A stretch of 39,983 nt of DNA from Balneolaceae bacterium (GTDB taxonomy: Bacteria > Bacteroidota > Rhodothermia > Balneolales > Balneolaceae), in assembly GCA_007131725.1 (NCBI GenBank), contig SLPZ01000155.1, positions 1 to 39,983 on the forward strand, written 5' to 3'. The notes below the pieces were generated by a model. That model saw only the letters and a list, made by a program, of their open reading frames with translations. It had not been told where the DNA came from and made no database searches. Every line of letters starts with the position of its first letter. Within the stretch, counting starts at the first letter, position 1. The translations under genes and the position numbers were made by a program. This document shows positions 1 through 8,485 of this stretch, piece after piece.

Positions 1-1
1 C

Positions 2-253
2 GACTCTCATTTCGTCAATATACTGTTGAGTATGGTGAGCAGCGGCGTGCGCACATTGCTGGATCGCGGGCTGGCTATTCCGCTGTATGAAATCAGTGAA
101 ATGTCGTACACAGGCAACCGCCTGGTGATAAAAAATTTGGAAGGAACAGAGATCTTCAGGGATGTAAATATCGATGACAAACCACTGATGGAACTATTTT
201 CAAGAAGAGACGCAAGGCGGTTTATTGCTGAAGTGGAGCGGCGGATGATTTGA
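2..253 (+). CDS. C-terminal end of an unrecognised protein (5' end outside window)
   Basis: The reading frame is open from the left edge of the window to the TGA at 251-253, so this is the last 83 or so codons of a gene that starts upstream. A TTG at 26 and an ATG at 32 lie in frame, but nothing marks either as a real start. The visible part is a compact mixed alpha/beta tail with many charged residues towards the end (SRRDARRFIAEVERRM) and no membrane segment. I do not recognise the family. It could also be a short complete gene starting at 26 or 32, which is less likely because the frame stays open further upstream. Confidence 0.55.
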   Translation, partial: DSHFVNILLSMVSSGVRTLLDRGLAIPLYEISEMSYTGNRLVIKNLEGTEIFRDVNIDDKPLMELFSRRDARRFIAEVERRMI

Positions 254-320
254 TTCTTCTCATCAAAAAATTCACTCAGGTTTTCCCTTACTGTGGCATC
301 ATCCCTTGCTGTATATCACT

Positions 321-359
321 CCCTGTGAAGATTTTATACTTTGTTTTTATATAACAGGG
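321..359 (+). promoter_or_regulatory. Possible promoter with flanking inverted repeat upstream of the stress protein gene
   Basis: A TATACTTTG stretch at 335-343 resembles the Bacteroidota -7 box (TAnnTTTG, here with one extra base) and lies about 42 bp before the ATG at 386. It is bracketed by the inverted repeat CCCTGT (321-326) and ACAGGG (354-359). Either part could be chance; an operator function is inference. Confidence 0.25.
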
Positions 360-385
360 TGTAAAAATTTCAAGACCGGAGAGCT

Positions 386-1240
386 ATGATTTCATCTGCC
401 AAACGTATTCTCATTCCCACCGATTTTTCCGAGTGTTCAAAAAATGCACTGAAATATGCAACTGCCATTGCCGGGGCTGTCGGGGCGCGCATTACACTTC
501 TGCATGTGATTGATCCGCCGTTTAATTTCCCCGCAAATATTGATGGTGTGCTCGATTATCTGCAGGATAATGCCGAACAGCACCTGGAAGGAATGAAAGA
601 TTCAGTAACCCAGAATGAATCCGGAAAAAAAATAAAAGTGGATTCCAAAATTCGAATCGGCAAACCGGTTTCTCAAATTTTGGAAGCTATCGATGATCTG
701 AATATCGACCTCATTACCCTTGGCAGCGTCACCGAAAACTCATCCAGAAAAGCACTGTTTGGAAGTGTATCGACAGATATTTTACTAAAATCACATAAAC
801 CGGTGCTGGCCATTCCCGAGAATATTACTTCTGTTGATTTCAGCAAGATTTTATTCACAACCAATTTTCGCCATCACGACTTGAGAAATCTGAAGAAAAC
901 TGCAGATTTCGCCAGCTTGTTCGATTCATCCATTCATGTGCTTCATGTTTCTGAAAAAAGCCACTTGTCTACCGACATCAAATTCAGGGGGTTGAAAGAA
1001 CTGGCGACGGAAAAAAAAGTTTATAAAAAAATCGACTTTCACCTAAAAACCGGCAAAGATTTCTTCGAAGGAATATCAGAATTTGTAAAGGATAACTCCA
1101 TTTCGATGATTGTAATGAACCGGTATAAAAAATCCGTAGTTGGAATGCTGATGGAAAAAAATCACACAAAGAAGTTGAGTACATATACTACGGTACCGAT
1201 TCTCGTGTTGATTGGTGATAAAGAAAAAGGATCATCCTAA
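386..1240 (+). CDS. Tandem universal stress protein (UspA family)
   Basis: This 284-residue protein consists of two UspA-like Rossmann-type domains. The first (about residues 5-147) opens with the family signature ILIPTDFSECSKNALKYA and ends with PVLAIP. The second (about 150-278) opens with ILFTTNF and ends with PILVLIG. Universal stress proteins are cytoplasmic, bind ATP or act as dimeric scaffolds, and help cells survive starvation, oxidative or other stress; the tandem form mimics the usual homodimer. Domain one has a degenerate glycine-rich loop (GSVTENSSRKALFGSVS), so it may bind nucleotide. Domain two lacks a clear GxxG loop and is probably structural. It is a single-gene unit closed by a terminator at 1273-1316. 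The family is clear, the specific role is not. Confidence 0.88.
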   Translation: MISSAKRILIPTDFSECSKNALKYATAIAGAVGARITLLHVIDPPFNFPANIDGVLDYLQDNAEQHLEGMKDSVTQNESGKKIKVDSKIRIGKPVSQILEAIDDLNIDLITLGSVTENSSRKALFGSVSTDILLKSHKPVLAIPENITSVDFSKILFTTNFRHHDLRNLKKTADFASLFDSSIHVLHVSEKSHLSTDIKFRGLKELATEKKVYKKIDFHLKTGKDFFEGISEFVKDNSISMIVMNRYKKSVVGMLMEKNHTKKLSTYTTVPILVLIGDKEKGSS

Positions 1241-1272
1241 ACAAAAAATTATCATAAATACACCTCGTTGGG

Positions 1273-1316
1273 GCAACAGGTCGCACTTAGAAGTACTGGC
1301 GGCCTGTTGCTTTTTT
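1273..1316 (+). terminator. Rho-independent terminator after the universal stress gene
   Basis: A 12-bp stem (GCAACAGGTCGC at 1273-1284 with GCGGCCTGTTGC at 1299-1310, one G-T pair) is followed directly by six T residues (1311-1316). It lies 33 bp after the stress protein stop codon and 120 bp before the next gene. Confidence 0.85.
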
Positions 1317-1391
1317 ATTGCAAGGCCTGTCTTCATAAAAATAAAATCTCTCCTTTAACAACCTTTCCAAAACCACTGTCTCAGGATTTAT

Positions 1392-1399
1392 TATCTTTG
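1392..1399 (+). promoter_or_regulatory. Candidate -7 promoter box (TATCTTTG) for the short-chain dehydrogenase
   Basis: TATCTTTG is an exact match to the TAnnTTTG -7 element of Bacteroidota primary-sigma promoters, 37 bp before the ATG at 1437 and downstream of the terminator at 1273-1316. A TTTCC at 1364-1368 is a weak candidate for the -33 element. Similar boxes stand before other genes in this window. Confidence 0.5.
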
Positions 1400-1436
1400 G
1401 CAAAATTGCTGATTTAAATAAATCATAAATCCAAAT

Positions 1437-2222
1437 ATGAAGCCAAACATAGCATTAATCACAGGAGCATCGAGCGGAATTGGAATGGAACTTGCACGTG
1501 TATGTGCACGGAATGGCCACAACCTGCTGCTTACGGCACGCAGAGAAAAACGCCTGCTTGAATTAAAGAAAGAACTGGAAGCCGAATTCGATGTGGATGT
1601 GATCTTTTATACTATTGATCTGGCCGACTATGATGCCCCTGAAAAACTGTTTGAGTTTGTACGGAAAAACTCGTTCTCCGTGCAGATATTGGTCAACAAT
1701 GCCGGAGTGGGAGATTATGGTTTTTTCCACGAATCAGACTGGAAGCGGCAGGCTGCCATGCTCGATCTGAACATCCGGGCGCTCACTCATCTCACCCATC
1801 TTTTTTTGCCTGAGATGATTAAACAAGACCGTGCCTATATTTTGAATGTTGCTTCCACGGCTGCATTTCAGCCCGGCCCGATGATGAGCGTTTATTATGC
1901 TACGAAGAGCTATGTACTCTCATTTGGCGAAGCTATTGCCAACGAACTGCAGGATACCGGCGTAAGTGTCACCACTTTGTGCCCCGGCCCTACAGAGTCG
2001 GAGTTTCAGAAAGAAGCGAATATGGAAAAATCCAAACTGTTCGACCGTTTCCCGGTGGCAACTTCCTTAGATGTAGCGGAGTATGGTTTCAAGGCGATGA
2101 TGAAAGGAAAAAGAGTGGCTATTTATGGATTAATCAACAAGATGGTTCCGCGCGCAGTAGCCATTTCTCCCAGGAACTTTGTTACCAAAGTATCACGCTT
2201 TATCCAGCAGCGAAAAGATTAA
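1437..2222 (+). CDS. Short-chain dehydrogenase/reductase (classical SDR)
   Basis: This 261-residue cytoplasmic NAD(P)-dependent oxidoreductase shows the full classical SDR signature. The cofactor loop GASSGIG is near residue 10, NNAGVG near 88, the catalytic serine is in VASTAAF near 140, and the YxxxK pair is in YYATKSYV near 155-159. An LTARR segment after the second beta strand suggests NADP(H) preference. The length is normal, and the C-terminal part (LINKMVPRAVAISPRNFVTKVSRFI) resembles the DltE/YqjQ-type SDRs, some of which act on lipid or ketone substrates. The substrate cannot be told from sequence. It stands alone behind a TATCTTTG promoter box. Confidence 0.9.
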   Translation: MKPNIALITGASSGIGMELARVCARNGHNLLLTARREKRLLELKKELEAEFDVDVIFYTIDLADYDAPEKLFEFVRKNSFSVQILVNNAGVGDYGFFHESDWKRQAAMLDLNIRALTHLTHLFLPEMIKQDRAYILNVASTAAFQPGPMMSVYYATKSYVLSFGEAIANELQDTGVSVTTLCPGPTESEFQKEANMEKSKLFDRFPVATSLDVAEYGFKAMMKGKRVAIYGLINKMVPRAVAISPRNFVTKVSRFIQQRKD

Positions 2223-2225
2223 TCC

Positions 2226-2243
2226 AAACACCTCAGTGTTTTT
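2226..2243 (+). terminator. Weak possible terminator after the short-chain dehydrogenase
   Basis: A 6-bp A/T-rich stem (AAACAC, loop CTCA, GTGTTT) ends in five T residues a few bases after the stop codon at 2222. The stem is short, so function is uncertain. Confidence 0.35.
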
Positions 2244-2428
2244 CCATGCTCCCGATGGTTTTTCTGACTGAGTTTCAAAATTTCCGATTTACTTCATTGT
2301 AACTGATATAAAACCAACAAAAGACTAAATTTAATATCTTGAACAGGATATTTATCGTTTTTTAAATTTTTTCAGTACATTAGAGGTAATATCATCCAGA
2401 CATTCTTACACACCCTAAATCCAGGAAA

Positions 2429-3691
2429 ATGGAAAGAATACAGATTCTTGCCATTCTTGCTTTAACAGGATTAATTGCATTCCTGTTGCCTGTACAACTC
2501 TCTGCTCAGGCAGATCTGGAACGGGTATCGGTAACCGAAAGAAGCGATGAAAAAGGAATTGTAGTGCGTTTTCACCTCACCGAGCCGGCCGATTCATTCA
2601 AAATTTCACAACCCGCTCCCGATTTAATTCAGTTTATGATCTACTCACCCGGGCTCGATCCTGATGATTTTATCATGCCTGATAATCACGAAATTATCCG
2701 GAACTTTGCGTACCACAACAATCCCTCCGGTTTTGGAATCGATATTGTACTGGAAGAGGATCAATATTACAAAACCAGCGCCTATCAGGATCAAAACGGA
2801 CGACATCTTCTTCTTGCATTAGAAAAGACTACTGCCGGTGAAGTTGAGCAGATCACATCCAACTCCGGCTTCATTTATTGGTTCGACTACCAGGAACGAG
2901 AGGATATGCCATCGTTTGATTTTACATTCGATGATGGTGATGACTCTTTTTTACGGCTCAGAAACGGTGAAAATATCAACGTGGTTGTTCTTGATCCGGG
3001 ACATGGAGGCCGTGATCCGGGAGCAATCAACCGGCAGCTTGGCATCCGGGAAAAAGACATTGCCCTGGAGGTGGCTAAACGTGTGGGCGGATATATAAAC
3101 CAATATATGCCGGATGTTGAAGTGGTTTATACCCGCGAAGACGACCGTTTTGTAGAACTTGAGGAAAGAGGCCGGATTGCCTCCCAGGCCAACGGAGACC
3201 TCTTTGTCTCGATCCATGCCAATTCTGCTCGCAGCACGCATGCAAACGGTTCGGAGGTCTATTTTCTTGGGCTTGCCAGAACACAATCGGCACTGGAAGC
3301 CATGAAACGTGAAAACAGTGTTATTGAACTTGAAGAAGGAAGCGGGCCAATGCAGCTAAGCGAGGAAGAACTTCTGATTTATGAACTGGCCAATGCCGGA
3401 AATATGGCTGTAAGTGAACGCCTTGCTTCCATGATTGAAGATCAGTTCAGAACAAGAGCACAGCGCCGGTCAAGAGGTGTAAAACAGGCCGGATTTGTGG
3501 TTTTGTGGAACCTGCCCATGCCGGCTGTTCTGGTTGAACTCGGTTTTATTTCCAATCCCAATGAAGCCCGTTATATGGCCAGTGAATACGGCCAAACCAT
3601 TTTGGCTTCAGCCATTTTCCGCGCCATCCGGGATTTTAAAGTAGAACACGATAAAACCGTTCGCCAAAACAGCACCGCCAGTAATGAGTAA
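2429..3691 (+). CDS. N-acetylmuramoyl-L-alanine amidase (Amidase_3, AmiC-like)
   Basis: This is a 420-residue exported zinc amidase that cleaves the bond between MurNAc and L-alanine in peptidoglycan, typically during daughter-cell separation. An N-terminal signal peptide (hydrophobic residues 6-27, ending LSAQA) is followed by an AMIN-like beta-rich region (about 30-135) that would target the protein within the periplasm. The Amidase_3 domain (about 184-405) carries the zinc ligands H192 in DPGHGGRDPGA, E208 in GIREKD and H263 in SIHANS. The probable catalytic glutamate is E370 in VELGFISN. An insert at about 285-345, rich in Glu and Arg, fits the autoinhibitory helix region of AmiB/AmiC enzymes, which need a LytM-type activator. 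The stop codon overlaps the start of uridine kinase by 8 bp, so the two are probably co-transcribed. Confidence 0.93.
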   Translation: MERIQILAILALTGLIAFLLPVQLSAQADLERVSVTERSDEKGIVVRFHLTEPADSFKISQPAPDLIQFMIYSPGLDPDDFIMPDNHEIIRNFAYHNNPSGFGIDIVLEEDQYYKTSAYQDQNGRHLLLALEKTTAGEVEQITSNSGFIYWFDYQEREDMPSFDFTFDDGDDSFLRLRNGENINVVVLDPGHGGRDPGAINRQLGIREKDIALEVAKRVGGYINQYMPDVEVVYTREDDRFVELEERGRIASQANGDLFVSIHANSARSTHANGSEVYFLGLARTQSALEAMKRENSVIELEEGSGPMQLSEEELLIYELANAGNMAVSERLASMIEDQFRTRAQRRSRGVKQAGFVVLWNLPMPAVLVELGFISNPNEARYMASEYGQTILASAIFRAIRDFKVEHDKTVRQNSTASNE

Positions 3692-4304
3692 AAAAAGTCC
3701 GCTTATATTGGGAGTAGCCGGAGGCAGCGGTTCAGGAAAAACCACGGTTGTTAACAAAATTGTAGAGGGAATCGGGAGAGAAAAAGTCCTGATTATTGAG
3801 CATGATTCGTACTACCGCGATTTGAGCCATCTGCCCTTTTCTGAACGTAAAAAACACAATTTCGACCATCCCACATCACTCGAAACCGAACTGATGATCC
3901 GCCATCTCGATGCTCTGGCTAACGGCTACAAAATTGAAATACCGGTTTACGATTTTGTTGACCATACCCGTTCTGAGGAAACTATCAGCGCTTCACCAAA
4001 AAAAATTATCCTCATTGACGGTATCCTCATTTTCAGCGAACCAAAACTGCGCGAACGGATTGACATCAAAATTTTTGTGGATACGGATGATGATGTTCGC
4101 CTGGTGAGGCGCCTCAGGCGGGATATTACCGAACGCGGCCGTGATTTTGACGGAGTTTTAGATCAGTACGAAAAATTTGTGCGTCCCATGCACCTGGAGT
4201 TTGTGGAACCCAGCAAACGCTATTCCGACATTATCATCCCCCGCGGCGGCGAAAATACTGTCGCACTTGAGATGGTAATTGCTCTCATCCAAGGGCATCT
4301 TTAG
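3684..4304 (+). CDS. udk: Uridine kinase
   Basis: This 206-residue cytoplasmic kinase phosphorylates uridine and cytidine to UMP and CMP in pyrimidine salvage, with ATP or GTP as donor. The P-loop GVAGGSGSGKTT occupies residues 10-21. It is followed by EHDSYYRDLSHLPFSERKKHNFDHP, the nucleoside-binding segment typical of uridine kinases. The lid region with RRLRRDITERGRD lies near 140-155. The length matches bacterial Udk. The start ATG lies inside the end of the amidase gene (8-bp overlap), a sign of translational coupling. The link between the two functions is not obvious. Confidence 0.94.
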   Translation: MSKKSPLILGVAGGSGSGKTTVVNKIVEGIGREKVLIIEHDSYYRDLSHLPFSERKKHNFDHPTSLETELMIRHLDALANGYKIEIPVYDFVDHTRSEETISASPKKIILIDGILIFSEPKLRERIDIKIFVDTDDDVRLVRRLRRDITERGRDFDGVLDQYEKFVRPMHLEFVEPSKRYSDIIIPRGGENTVALEMVIALIQGHL

Positions 4305-4315
4305 GGTACTTATTT

Positions 4316-4500
4316 TGACCCTTCCCCCAGCCCCTTTTCTTGCGGACCCATCCCCCGGCCCCTTCCCTATCCCGATTGAACTGCATCGGGACAAGGAAGG
4401 GGTGACTTTTTTCATAGATTTTTACCAATACCAGAAAAAGCCCCTCCTTGCGGCGTGCTTTTCGCCGGAGGGAGGGGTTGGGGTGGGTCCAACCCACTGA
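4316..4500. repeat. Mosaic of GC-rich palindromes between udk and coaX
   Basis: This convergent intergenic region has base composition unlike its neighbours (C-rich on one half, G-rich on the other). It holds CCCGAT/ATCGGG (4371-4376 and 4385-4390), a long imperfect hairpin CCCCTCC...GGAGGGG (about 4441-4477) and a perfect GTGGGT-cca-ACCCAC hairpin (4483-4497). Both strands are open in one frame here, but the predicted peptides are proline-rich and look non-coding. The layout is that of dispersed intergenic palindromic elements and may also stop transcription from both sides. That it is repeated elsewhere in the genome is inference. Confidence 0.6.
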
Positions 4501-4521
4501 TCCGCAAAATAATTAAAGCTT

Positions 4522-5247
4522 TCATAACCACCGTTCCGCAGCCTCTTTCATCCCCTCAAAAAGCAAGTACGGATTGACTGAAAATTCCTCCTCTGCGCCA
4601 AATAATTTCTGAACTGTGAAAGCATCCCCTCCCGTCAAATGAACTATTGAGTTTGGATATTCTTCTTTGAACTTTCTGATAAATTTTTGAAGCACCGCCC
4701 TGTATCCGCCATAAATTCCCCACCGGATGGAATCTTCGGTTGATTTTCCCGGCCATTCTGCAGGTATTTCCGAATCAGGAACCGGCAGTTCCGGCAGCTC
4801 TTGTTTAAATGACTGCTTCAGAACCTTCAGTCCTGGTAGAATGACTCCGCCCTGAAATACAAATTCATGCGTCATAAAATCGACTGTGCAGGCGCTGCCC
4901 GCATCAACCACAACAGCGGGTTGGCTGGTTTTAGCTACCGCTCCCGCACAAGCCAGAAACCGGTCAATTCCGAGAGTTTTCGGGGTCTTGTAATTGATAC
5001 ATTCACCGGGAATGTCACTGTGCCGAATAAATCTGAATTTAAATTCAGGCAGTTGCTGCTCCAGTTTTTTGGATATCTCCCGGCGAACGGAGCATACCAG
5101 GATAACCCGGGAAGAAATTTTTTGTAAATAACCGGCCAGTTCATCTGTCTGCCAGATTGATTTTGAAAACACCAATTCCCAGCCGGCATCAGTAAATTCC
5201 GCCGCTTTCACATTCGAATTTCCTATATCAAGATAAAGTGGTTTCAT
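4522..5247 (-). CDS. coaX: Type III pantothenate kinase
   Basis: This 241-residue enzyme phosphorylates pantothenate in the first step of coenzyme A synthesis. It has the ASKHA fold: an N-terminal phosphate-binding loop DIGNSNVKAAEF (residues 7-18), a second loop VVVDAGSACTVDF (about 113-125) holding the catalytic aspartate, GGVILPGL after it, and a LTGGDA adenosine-binding loop near the C-terminus. Type III enzymes are not inhibited by CoA and need a monovalent cation. The gene is alone on the minus strand, transcribed divergently from the short-chain dehydrogenase at 5371. A later CoA step, coaBC, is encoded at 17894. Confidence 0.93.
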   Translation of the reverse strand: MKPLYLDIGNSNVKAAEFTDAGWELVFSKSIWQTDELAGYLQKISSRVILVCSVRREISKKLEQQLPEFKFRFIRHSDIPGECINYKTPKTLGIDRFLACAGAVAKTSQPAVVVDAGSACTVDFMTHEFVFQGGVILPGLKVLKQSFKQELPELPVPDSEIPAEWPGKSTEDSIRWGIYGGYRAVLQKFIRKFKEEYPNSIVHLTGGDAFTVQKLFGAEEEFSVNPYLLFEGMKEAAERWL

Positions 5248-5330
5248 TTCATCCGTTTTTCGCTGATCTTAAATAGTCAAACGCTGAACCCGGATTGATT
5301 GTTTATTCGGGAGCGTTTACGCATTTCAAT

Positions 5331-5338
5331 TATCTTTA
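5331..5338 (+). promoter_or_regulatory. Candidate -7 promoter box (TATCTTTA)
   Basis: TATCTTTA differs by one base from TAnnTTTG and lies 32 bp before the ATG at 5371, almost the same distance as the box at 1392-1399 before the other short-chain dehydrogenase. No convincing -33 element is visible. Confidence 0.4.
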
Positions 5339-5370
5339 AATGTTAATGTAAGCAATACAAAAGAGTAAAT

Positions 5371-6087
5371 ATGGATTTAAGCAACAAAACTGCCATTGTA
5401 ACAGGGGCCAGCAGCGGAATCGGAATTGCATTCAGCAAAAAATTGATTGAGAAAGGCGCGAAAGTTTATGGGCTTGCCCGGCGGCTGAATCGCCTGCAGG
5501 AAATACAGGACGAACTTGGCAATAACTTTATCCCCGTCCAGGCAGATATAACACGACAAGAGGAGATCAGCACGTGGGTAAAAACCCAATTTTCAAGTAA
5601 TGAGACACCTCATATTTTGATAAATAACGCCGGCCTTGGACTTTTCGGAAATGTTGAAGATCTATCACTGGATGACTGGCATACTATGGTAAACACAAAT
5701 CTGAACGGTGTATTCTACCTCACCCGGGAAATCATTCCGCTGATGAAGCAGTACGACGGCCATTGCCATATCGTGAATATTGCATCTGTGGCGGGACTGC
5801 TTGGAAATCCGCAGCTATCGGGTTATAACGCCACAAAATTTGGACTGAGGGGATTCAGCGAGGCGCTTTTCAAAGAACTCAGATATGACAAGATCAAAGT
5901 AACCACGATGTTTCCGGGATCTATTGCCACCAATTTTTTTGGCAATATTGGAATGGACACGCACGAAAATATGCTCCGGCCGGATGATGTTGCAGACACA
6001 CTGATCCATCTGCTCGAAACACCCGATAATTTTCTGGTCAATGAAATTGCTCTTCGTCCGTTAAATCCAAAAGATCCTGATGCATGA
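5371..6087 (+). CDS. Short-chain dehydrogenase/reductase (classical SDR)
   Basis: This 238-residue cytoplasmic oxidoreductase has the classical SDR pattern: cofactor loop GASSGIG near residue 13, NNAGLG near 87, a catalytic serine in NIASVAG near 139, and YNATK near 152-156. YGLARR after the second strand suggests NADP(H). It is shorter than the SDR at 1437 and differs from it at the C-terminus (LVNEIALRPLNP). That ending is common in the YdfG/serine dehydrogenase-like branch, so a 3-hydroxy acid or beta-hydroxyacid substrate is possible. The last codons overlap the start of the lipoprotein gene at 6084 by ATGA, so the two genes form an operon. Confidence 0.9.
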   Translation: MDLSNKTAIVTGASSGIGIAFSKKLIEKGAKVYGLARRLNRLQEIQDELGNNFIPVQADITRQEEISTWVKTQFSSNETPHILINNAGLGLFGNVEDLSLDDWHTMVNTNLNGVFYLTREIIPLMKQYDGHCHIVNIASVAGLLGNPQLSGYNATKFGLRGFSEALFKELRYDKIKVTTMFPGSIATNFFGNIGMDTHENMLRPDDVADTLIHLLETPDNFLVNEIALRPLNPKDPDA

Positions 6088-6482
6088 ACATTCGCATAAT
6101 CCCAATTTTTGCCGGTATTCTGTTGCTTTTTTCTGCCTGCACAGATTCTGTTCCGGAACAGGTGATTGATGAAGAGACCTACATTAAAATGTTCATCGAG
6201 TTTGCCGTCGTCAATCAAATGGACAAAAACCTGCTGAATGATAATCAAACCAGGGATGATTTGCGTGCCAAAGTTTATGAACATTACGGAGTATCTAAAG
6301 AAGAATTTATGATTTCGCACGAATTCTACGAAAACGATCTCGACAAACAGCTTGAACGGCTGGAAAGAATCAATCAGGCAATCCGGGATGAGAGGGATAA
6401 AATCAGCGAAGCCGAAGAGGAGCACCGGCTCCAGAACTTAGAAGCACCCGATTCTATTCGTCAGCGGTTTCTTAACCGATAA
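6084..6482 (+). CDS. DUF4296-type small lipoprotein
   Basis: This 132-residue protein starts with a lipoprotein signal peptide (hydrophobic residues 6-17 ending LLFSAC, cysteine near 19), so it is probably a lipid-anchored envelope protein. The rest is helical: an EETYIKMFIEFAVVNQMDKN segment and then YEHYGVSKEEFMISHEFYENDLDKQLERLERI, followed by a charged coiled-coil tail. This pattern matches the DUF4296 family of Bacteroidota lipoproteins, which have no known function. The start overlaps the upstream SDR stop codon (ATGA). The 3' end overlaps the end of the convergent recQ gene by 22 bp. Confidence 0.75.
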   Translation: MNIRIIPIFAGILLLFSACTDSVPEQVIDEETYIKMFIEFAVVNQMDKNLLNDNQTRDDLRAKVYEHYGVSKEEFMISHEFYENDLDKQLERLERINQAIRDERDKISEAEEEHRLQNLEAPDSIRQRFLNR

Positions 6483-8392
6483 TTTTCTGAGTTTGTCTCG
6501 CTGACTACTAACAACTCTTCACGAACCATGTACAGAACGGTTTTCTTCAGTTTTTCCTGGTGCCAGCCGGTATGTTTTGCAATCTCTTTGACTGACTTTT
6601 CTCCATCTTCCAGATAATTTCTGATTTCATCCAAGTCGCTGTTGCTGATTGTCACATCATTCTTATTTTCTGCCCTGCAATTATCGCAATTTCCACACGG
6701 TTTGCAATTGGTTTCGCCAAAATAGGTGCGCAAAAACACTTCTCTGCATTCTGATGTCAGGGCGTATCTTGCCATGTAATCCAGCTTTTTTAGCAGCACT
6801 TCTTTGTAATGATAGGCATCTTTGTGATCGATCTGTAATTTCTTCATCCTGGCCTCAGCAAGCTGAACCAGGTGGGTTTCGCCCTGCCACTTGTATTGAA
6901 GAATTTGATCATAACCGGAAAAAACATCCAGTGCTTTTTGAAGCTGTCTCGGTGTGGCCTCCAGTTTTTCTGACAGTTCTGATTCCCGCAAATACTGAAA
7001 TTCATGGATAGAATGAGGGCCCAGCATGCGATAAAGCCTGTCCAGGAATTCTCCTTTTTTAGATTTGGCATGATCGATAAACTCAAGAAGATAATCCGGG
7101 TTTACAATAAACCGGATCCCTACCCTGGGTTCTCTAAGCTCCACAAGATGTATTAAACCAAGGCGCTGCAGCAGGTTCATTGCCGTCTTTACTTGCCCTT
7201 CCGTGATGGCAACCCGCCGGGCAACATTACTGAAATTGACAGTTTCCGGTTCCTCCTGCTCGCTGCCTGTGGCAAGCTCAAGCTCATCACAAAGCGCATT
7301 ATACACCTTCTGAAGTGTTTCGTAATCCGGATAAGATTGTTTGATACGATTTTCGAGATATGTGATATCGCTCTGTTTGAATAAAAGTACGGGGTAGCTC
7401 ACCTTGCCGTCTCTGCCTGCCCTGCCCGCCTCCTGGTAGTACGCTTCGAGGGAAAACGGCATGGTGTGATGAATCACAAAACGGCAGTCAGGTTTGTCAA
7501 TTCCCATCCCAAAGGCGTTGGTTGCAACAACGAGAGGAACACATCCCTCCACCCATTTCTTCTGAACCGTTTTCCTCCGGTCACTTGAAAGCCCTGCGTG
7601 ATACGGCTCACTTTTTATGCCTGTCTTGCTGAGCCAATCAGCCCAATAATTACAATCACGGCGGGTAGGCGAATAAACGATGCCGCTTCCCAGTTGTGCC
7701 GCTTTTCGGACGGCTTTTTTGAGTGCCTTCTGCTTATTTTCGTTGTCTGTAACCCACCAGTGCAGATTTTCTCTCTTAAATCCACTGGTGATAATGGCCG
7801 GTTTGTCAAAATTCAGCACCTCAAGAAGATCTTTTCTCACTTCGGGTGTGGCGGTGGCAGTCAATGCAATCCATCGGGTTTCTTCTGCGATGTGTGATAA
7901 TTCTTCACGAATTTTGCGATAGGCCGGCCTGAAATCGTGCCCCCATTCCGAAATGCAGTGAGCCTCGTCAACGGCAACCAAATCAATGTTCAGGCTGGGT
8001 TCTTCGGCTTTCCATAAATCGGTGGATAGACGCTCCGGAGCAATGTAGAGCAGTTTATACATTCCGTTTCGGGCATTCACAAGGCGCTGCTCAACCTCAT
8101 GCCTTGGCAGTGTACTGTTTATAAATGTTGCACGAATTCCGGCTTTGTTCAGTTGCTCAACCTGGTCCTGCATCAACGCTACAAGGGGTGACAGCACAAT
8201 GGTTAAGCCATCAAATAACAACGAGGGAACCTGGTAGCATAGAGATTTGCCTCCTCCTGTGGGGAACAAAACCAGTGTGTCTTTTCCCTCCAGTACCGAT
8301 TGAATGGCCTGTTTTTGTCCCTCCCGAAACGTTTCGTATCCCCAGAACTTCTTCAGTACTTCTTCCGCTTTATGTAGTTTTATATCTCCCAT
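6461..8392 (-). CDS. recQ: ATP-dependent DNA helicase RecQ
   Basis: This protein of about 643 residues unwinds DNA 3' to 5' in recombination and replication-fork repair. It shows helicase motif I FPTGGGKSLCYQ (residues 43-54), the DEAH box in VDEAHCISEWGHDFRP, TATATP, SGIVYSPTR, GMGIDKPDCRFVIH and motif VI QEAGRAGRDG. A RecQ-type zinc-binding cysteine cluster follows late in the protein (C in LTSEC, then NCKPCGNCDNC), and the end carries a winged-helix-like segment. No HRDC domain is seen, as in many Bacteroidota RecQ proteins. I chose the ATG at 8392 (MGDIKLHKAEE); a TTG three codons earlier at 8401 is also in frame. The stop overlaps the lipoprotein gene end by 22 bp. Confidence 0.93.
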   Translation of the reverse strand: MGDIKLHKAEEVLKKFWGYETFREGQKQAIQSVLEGKDTLVLFPTGGGKSLCYQVPSLLFDGLTIVLSPLVALMQDQVEQLNKAGIRATFINSTLPRHEVEQRLVNARNGMYKLLYIAPERLSTDLWKAEEPSLNIDLVAVDEAHCISEWGHDFRPAYRKIREELSHIAEETRWIALTATATPEVRKDLLEVLNFDKPAIITSGFKRENLHWWVTDNENKQKALKKAVRKAAQLGSGIVYSPTRRDCNYWADWLSKTGIKSEPYHAGLSSDRRKTVQKKWVEGCVPLVVATNAFGMGIDKPDCRFVIHHTMPFSLEAYYQEAGRAGRDGKVSYPVLLFKQSDITYLENRIKQSYPDYETLQKVYNALCDELELATGSEQEEPETVNFSNVARRVAITEGQVKTAMNLLQRLGLIHLVELREPRVGIRFIVNPDYLLEFIDHAKSKKGEFLDRLYRMLGPHSIHEFQYLRESELSEKLEATPRQLQKALDVFSGYDQILQYKWQGETHLVQLAEARMKKLQIDHKDAYHYKEVLLKKLDYMARYALTSECREVFLRTYFGETNCKPCGNCDNCRAENKNDVTISNSDLDEIRNYLEDGEKSVKEIAKHTGWHQEKLKKTVLYMVREELLVVSETNSENYRLRNR

Positions 8393-8485
8393 GCTTCTCA
8401 ATATAAAATCAAAATCGGAAGAAACAGAAGTGTGATTTCAGAATAATCACATCATAGAAATCTCTCTGCAGATGATGGATTGTTA

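Noticed and set aside
4279-4500. Open frames on both strands of the udk-coaX gap
   Set aside because: Proline-rich, low-complexity products arising from palindromic C/G-rich DNA; no start signal and no family resemblance.
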